DNA of 11,115 nucleotides, from assembly GCA_017391545.1 (NCBI GenBank), contig JAFOYD010000088.1, positions 1-11,115 on the forward strand, given 5' to 3'. This document shows, one piece after another, positions 7,393 to 11,115 of this stretch. The translations under genes and the position numbers were made by a program. Numbering within the stretch: the first letter of the stretch is position 1; the number at the start of each line of letters is the position of its first letter. This DNA comes from Lachnospiraceae bacterium. GTDB lineage: Bacteria > Bacillota > Clostridia > Lachnospirales > Lachnospiraceae. Below the pieces are notes generated by a model. That model saw nothing but the letters and a program-made list of their open reading frames with translations. It did not search any database and had not been told where the DNA came from.

Positions 7393-8769
7393 ATGAATAA
7401 GAAAATAACAAAAAGCAGCGTGCTAAAGCTGTCGGGATGTCTTTTGATGTTCATTGTGAGTGCAGTTTTTTACCTGTTCTGGTATTGGCAGGATGGCATT
7501 ATCATCACACCGGATGCCCAGTCTTATATTGACATGATCAGTGCAAGAGATCCGGGGTATTCCTTTTTCCTGTGGGTGTGCCGTGTATTTGCAGGATGGG
7601 ATGGATATCAAAGGCTTGCAGTGATCCTGCAATGTCTGCTTGCGGCAGTTGCGGCCTGTGCACTGACAATCGGACTGCAGAAGCGCTTTTCCTTACATTG
7701 GAGTGCGTCCTTGTGTATTCTCGTGATCCAGTATGGCATTACTCTGCTGAACCGTTTTGTGGCGCAGAGAAGATACAGCTATTACAACAGTATTGAGACG
7801 GAGGCAGTCACATATTCCATCTGGGTGTTTTTTTTCCTGAGCCTGCTTGGAGTCATTTATGACAGGGACAAAAAGAGCATTGTCATGAGCTTTGTGTGGT
7901 CTGTTGTACTGATGGCGACAAGAAAACAGATGGCAGTTGCGTTCTGCATTTTATTCCTATGCCTCGTCTATATCTGGTGGAAGGACAAGAAATGGAAAAA
8001 GGCAGTCCTATATGCGCTTCTTGTGGTGATTCTTGGAGTGGCATCAACCCGACTCATTGACTGCTCTTATAATTATGCGTTTCGCGGTGTGTTTGCACCA
8101 CATACAGGAGATGCCAGCTTTGTGCTGGGGACAGAGATCTACGTCGCAGATGAAGAGATGGTGACACGGATTCAGTCAGAGGAGAGCAGGGAACTGTTCC
8201 TGGAAATTATGAAGCAGGCTGACGCGATGGAATACAACAGCAGATACGCAGGGAAGGGTTGGCAGAATATCCAGGATCATTACAGCCAGTCCTATGATCG
8301 AATTAAGTTTGACATTGTAGGTGTCGTTATACGGGAGCATCAGATTGCAGGTGGGATGCCACAGGAGCTTCGGGAGGATGACTATAACAGAATTGTCGGC
8401 GGTATGATGAAGGATATCCTTTTACCGTGTATACCCGGTATGTTCAGGATATTCTGCTGTAACCTTATACATGGCTGCGTGACGACGGTATTGAAGGTAC
8501 ATACCGTTCTGAACTGGGTAGCATTGCTGCTGTATCTGTGCTATATTTCTTTATGCGTATGGCTGGCAGGGAAATCGCCAAAGGTGGAGAAATCTGTGTT
8601 ACCCTTTGCGATTCTTGTACTGGTGGCAATTGCAGTCAATGTTGGTCTGACATCGGCTGTCATTTATCCTCAAATGAGGTATATGCTGTACAATACAGGA
8701 CTGTTCTATCAGGCAGGGCTGTTAATGCTGATTGAAGTATTGAATATAAGGAAAAACGGTGTCAAATAG
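7393..8769 (+). CDS. Polytopic membrane protein B, paralogue of membrane protein A
   Basis: This 458-residue protein has the same plan as the one at 1121-2482. A first helix (about 12-32) is followed by a loop with PDAQSY (D41) and several helices to about residue 218. A hydrophilic stretch of about 125 residues comes next, then C-terminal helices and a basic tail. Shared marks at matching places are YVAD (250-253), HxVLNW (from H370) and RYMLYN (from R429); the segment before YVAD also matches (YNYxxxGxF). Overall similarity looks low, so this is an old duplication or two recruited members of one family. The position of D41 fits a GT-C transferase, and a Wzy-like polymerase is another possibility; neither is shown. 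ATG 7393 is one base after the previous stop, with GAGAG (7382-7386) as a modest SD. A run of eight T (7828-7835) lies within the coding region. Antisense and alternative-frame openings here are shadows. Confidence 0.85.
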   Translation: MNKKITKSSVLKLSGCLLMFIVSAVFYLFWYWQDGIIITPDAQSYIDMISARDPGYSFFLWVCRVFAGWDGYQRLAVILQCLLAAVAACALTIGLQKRFSLHWSASLCILVIQYGITLLNRFVAQRRYSYYNSIETEAVTYSIWVFFFLSLLGVIYDRDKKSIVMSFVWSVVLMATRKQMAVAFCILFLCLVYIWWKDKKWKKAVLYALLVVILGVASTRLIDCSYNYAFRGVFAPHTGDASFVLGTEIYVADEEMVTRIQSEESRELFLEIMKQADAMEYNSRYAGKGWQNIQDHYSQSYDRIKFDIVGVVIREHQIAGGMPQELREDDYNRIVGGMMKDILLPCIPGMFRIFCCNLIHGCVTTVLKVHTVLNWVALLLYLCYISLCVWLAGKSPKVEKSVLPFAILVLVAIAVNVGLTSAVIYPQMRYMLYNTGLFYQAGLLMLIEVLNIRKNGVK

Positions 8770-8773
8770 GAGG
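8767..8773 (+). promoter_or_regulatory. Strong ribosome binding site before the third glycosyltransferase
   Basis: TAGGAGG includes the stop codon of membrane protein B and ends 3 bases before ATG 8777. The motif is strong but the spacing short. A rival is AAGGA (8748-8752), 6 bases before an in-frame GTG at 8759, which would overlap membrane protein B by 11 bases. Confidence 0.65.
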
Positions 8774-8776
8774 CTT

Positions 8777-9886
8777 ATGAAGAAAATCGTATTTCATATA
8801 CAATGTCTGGCGCGTGGCGGCGCGGAACGAGTGGTGTCGAACCTTGCCGGACAGTTCGTAGATCATGGCTATGAAGTGTTCATTGCAACAGAAACGCAGG
8901 AGGAGGATGAATACGAGATTGACGCTCGTATTCATCGTGTGCATGTCGGATTGACGGCAAAACAGGAAACAAAGGGAAGAATTTCAAAATTCTGTGCCCG
9001 CATTACAAATTTGAGAAAGTTTTTGCAGACAGAAAAGCCTGATATCGTGATTGCATTTGCGAGAAAGGCGAATTATCGTGCGTTGACAGCAACGATCGGG
9101 ACAAAGATTCCTGTAATCATATCGATCCGGATCGCACCGGTCGGGTGCTACGACTATCTGTCGGATAAGATCCAGATTCCGATCCTGTTTCGCAGGGCGG
9201 CAGGCTGTGTGTTCCAGACACAGGAACAGAAGGATTTTTTTCCAAAGTATGTGCAGGATAAATCGCGGATCATCTTAAATGCCATCAATCCCAAATTTAT
9301 CGGGAACCCGATCCCTAAAGAACGGGAAAAGGTTGTGGTTCATTCAGGAAGAATCGTTGATTTCAAGAATCAGCTCATGCTGATCAGGGCTTTTGTCGAA
9401 GTACACAAATCCCATCCCGACTATATTTTAAAGATCTTTGGTCAGGATACACATGATGGTACCTGGGAAAAACTGGAGGACTTGATTCGTGAAAAGCAGG
9501 CAGGCGATTATGTAAAACTCATGGGTGGAAGTAACCAGCTTGAGAAGGATATGATTCATGGCGCACTTGCGGCATTTTCATCGGATGTGGAGGGAATGCC
9601 AAATGCCATGCTCGAAGCGATGGCGTTAGGACTGCCTGTTGTGGCAACAGACTGCCCGCCCGGCGGACCGAGAATGGTGATCACACATGAGAAGAATGGA
9701 CTGCTTGTTCCAGTCGGTGACGAAAAGGCGCTTGCCGCTGCAATGAACCGCCTGATCGAAGAGCCGGATTTTGCAGAAATGCTCGGAAAAAATGCGGCAG
9801 AAATCGGAAAAAAGGCAGGTGCAGAAGTAATTTTTGAGGAGTGGAAGGATTATATTGATGAAATCTGTTCCCAAAAGGAGGTGTAG
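8777..9886 (+). CDS. Glycosyltransferase family 4 (GT-B fold), third of three
   Basis: The protein has 369 residues from ATG 8777, or 375 from GTG 8759. ATG is preferred because MKKIVFHIQCLARGGAERVV is the usual beginning of this kind of enzyme. GGAE is at residues 14-17. The donor domain opens with VVHSGRIVDFKNQ, and the E-x7-E motif lies in VEGMPNAMLE (E272/E280). CPPGGPRMVI and NGLLVPVGD, normal for GT4, follow. It lacks a signal peptide and membrane helices and should transfer a sugar to a lipid-linked intermediate at the inner membrane face. The donor cannot be read from sequence. It is closer in its donor-domain motif to the second transferase (EGxPNAxxEAMAxGLP in both) than to the first. 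Its stop codon lies within the spacer between the SD of the next gene and that gene's start, so the pair is likely translationally coupled. Confidence 0.93.
   Translation: MKKIVFHIQCLARGGAERVVSNLAGQFVDHGYEVFIATETQEEDEYEIDARIHRVHVGLTAKQETKGRISKFCARITNLRKFLQTEKPDIVIAFARKANYRALTATIGTKIPVIISIRIAPVGCYDYLSDKIQIPILFRRAAGCVFQTQEQKDFFPKYVQDKSRIILNAINPKFIGNPIPKEREKVVVHSGRIVDFKNQLMLIRAFVEVHKSHPDYILKIFGQDTHDGTWEKLEDLIREKQAGDYVKLMGGSNQLEKDMIHGALAAFSSDVEGMPNAMLEAMALGLPVVATDCPPGGPRMVITHEKNGLLVPVGDEKALAAAMNRLIEEPDFAEMLGKNAAEIGKKAGAEVIFEEWKDYIDEICSQKEV
9875..9882 (+). promoter_or_regulatory. Near-perfect ribosome binding site of the AsnB-like gene
   Basis: AAGGAGGT lies in the last codons of the preceding gene; its GGAGG core ends 8 bases before ATG 9890. 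It is the strongest SD in the window and fixes this start. Confidence 0.8.
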
Positions 9887-9889
9887 GCA

Positions 9890-11115
9890 ATGTGTGGAAT
9901 TTGTGGATTTGTTTCGAAACGAAGGATTACTGCAGAACAGCTCAAAACGATGAATGATACCATGTATCATAGAGGTCCAAATGATAGTGGTGAGGAGATT
10001 TTTGCAGGAGAAGGCGGATATCATGTAGGACTTGCGCAGCGTCGTCTGTCGATTCTGGACTTATCCATGCTCGGCCATCAGCCTATGCATTCCTGCAATG
10101 ACAGGATTGTCATTACCTACAATGGGGAAATTTATAATTTTCTGGAGCTTCGCAAAGAGCTGTCAGACTATCCGTTTCAGTCACAATGCGATACGGAGGT
10201 CATTCTTGCGGCATATCTCAAGTGGGGCATATCCTGCATTGACCGCTTTCAGGGAATGTTTGCCATTGCACTGTATGACAGGGAGACAAATGATTTGTAT
10301 CTGGTCAGGGACAGGATTGGAAAAAAGCCACTGTACTACTGGATTGATGGCGAAAATATCGTTTTTGCTTCCGAGCTGAAACCGATTATGGAATATCCGG
10401 GATTTCCAAGAAAGATCCGACAGGACGTGATCAGGCGGTATTTGTATCAGCAGTGTGTCAATGAGCCGGATGCGATCTTTGAGAATGTATATAAAGTAGA
10501 GCCCGGACAGATCATCCGTTTTCATGGCGGAAAGACAGAGCGATGGAAATACTGGGATATTGCGACGGTCCATCAGAAAAAGAAGCTTGAGAAGGTCGGT
10601 TCCTATGATGAGGCCAAAACAGAGCTCAAGGAGATCTTAAAAGATGCGGTGAGAAAGAGAATGATTGCGGATGTGCCTCTCGGAACATTCTTAAGTGGAG
10701 GCTATGATTCTTCTCTTGTGACCGCAATCGCACAGGAGCTGAGTGCGGAACCGGTCAAGACCTTTTCCATCGGTTTTCATGAGGAACGTTACAATGAGGC
10801 AAAGTATGCAAAAGAGGTCGCAAAGCATCTCGGAACAGACCATACAGAGCTTTACATTGACGAAAAAGCAATGTTTGACATGGTGGAAAGCATTCCGAAA
10901 TATTATGATGAGCCATTTGCGGACAGTTCCCAGATTCCAACCATGCTGGTATCCGAACTGGCCTCAAAGCAGGTTACGGTTGTCTTGTCAGGTGATGGCG
11001 GAGATGAGTTTTTTTGTGGATACAATGTCTATGATTATGTGGGAAGGGCACAGAAGCTTGATGGGCTCGGGGCATTGACCTATGGAATATGTAATTTGCC
11101 GGGGATTCGGCAGAC
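9890..11115 (+). CDS. AsnB-type glutamine-dependent amidotransferase (asparagine synthetase family), 3' partial
   Basis: The reading frame opens at ATG 9890 and remains open to the window end: 408 codons of a family usually about 600-640 residues long. The N-terminal class II glutaminase domain begins MCGICGF; Cys2 is the nucleophile once Met is removed. HRGPNDSG (27-34), RRLSILD (51-57) and NGEIYN (78-83) are its other marks. The synthetase domain carries the ATP-binding P-loop SGGYDSS (269-275) and SGDGGDEFFCGY near the end. The family uses glutamine and ATP to amidate a carboxylate. True asparagine synthesis is possible, but AsnB-like members within polysaccharide clusters, such as WbpS in the Pseudomonas O6 cluster, are proposed to amidate uronic acids. 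Next to a UDP-GalNAcA pathway this second role is attractive, but it is inference. Both half-active sites look intact in the visible part. Confidence 0.93.
   Translation, partial: MCGICGFVSKRRITAEQLKTMNDTMYHRGPNDSGEEIFAGEGGYHVGLAQRRLSILDLSMLGHQPMHSCNDRIVITYNGEIYNFLELRKELSDYPFQSQCDTEVILAAYLKWGISCIDRFQGMFAIALYDRETNDLYLVRDRIGKKPLYYWIDGENIVFASELKPIMEYPGFPRKIRQDVIRRYLYQQCVNEPDAIFENVYKVEPGQIIRFHGGKTERWKYWDIATVHQKKKLEKVGSYDEAKTELKEILKDAVRKRMIADVPLGTFLSGGYDSSLVTAIAQELSAEPVKTFSIGFHEERYNEAKYAKEVAKHLGTDHTELYIDEKAMFDMVESIPKYYDEPFADSSQIPTMLVSELASKQVTVVLSGDGGDEFFCGYNVYDYVGRAQKLDGLGALTYGICNLPGIRQ

Noticed and set aside
10032..10379. Alternative + strand frame of 115 codons inside the AsnB-like gene.
   Set aside because: The frame starting at 9890 carries all glutaminase and P-loop motifs of the asparagine synthetase family; this frame is a shadow of it.

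Overview
The window is the inside of one densely packed, single-direction (+ strand) polysaccharide biosynthesis operon, cut at both ends. I count ten genes: a nucleotide-sugar dehydrogenase without its N-terminus, eight complete genes, and an asparagine-synthetase-like amidotransferase without its C-terminus. No gap between genes exceeds about 25 bases. There are no RNA genes, insertion sequences, CRISPR repeats or convincing terminators, and no room for ordinary internal promoters, so the promoter and terminator must lie outside. Purine-rich Shine-Dalgarno (SD) sequences (one nearly perfect before the last gene), moderate GC and protein style suggest a Gram-positive anaerobe of the Clostridia, probably Lachnospiraceae. 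That placement is inference from style, not from a marker gene.

Layout: (1) 1-1110, UDP-HexNAc 6-dehydrogenase of the TviB/WbpO/WbpA type; (2) 1121-2482, polytopic membrane protein A; (3) 2485-3459, UDP-GlcNAc 4-epimerase of the WbpP/TviC type; (4) 3471-4226, cytoplasmic NodB/DUF2334-like deacetylase; (5) 4251-5405, GT4 glycosyltransferase; (6) 5414-6199, short FemAB/GNAT-like acyl- or aminoacyltransferase; (7) 6201-7391, GT4 glycosyltransferase with a TTG start; (8) 7393-8769, membrane protein B, a diverged paralogue of A; (9) 8777-9886, third GT4 glycosyltransferase; (10) 9890-11115, AsnB-type glutamine amidotransferase, running off the end.

How they may work together: genes 1 and 3 are the pair that makes UDP-GalNAcA from UDP-GlcNAc in Vi antigen and Pseudomonas O6 antigen synthesis. 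Three GT4 enzymes probably build a lipid-linked repeat unit at the inner face of the membrane. The deacetylase, the FemAB-like protein and the AsnB-like protein look like decorating enzymes: unmasking an amine, acylating it, and amidating a uronic acid carboxylate. Membrane proteins A and B may be GT-C-type transferases or polymerase-like proteins. No Wzx flippase, initiating phosphoglycosyltransferase or chain-length regulator is visible here; they may lie outside. The most interesting points are the A/B paralogue family and the predicted deacetylate/acylate/amidate chemistry on an aminouronic-acid glycan.
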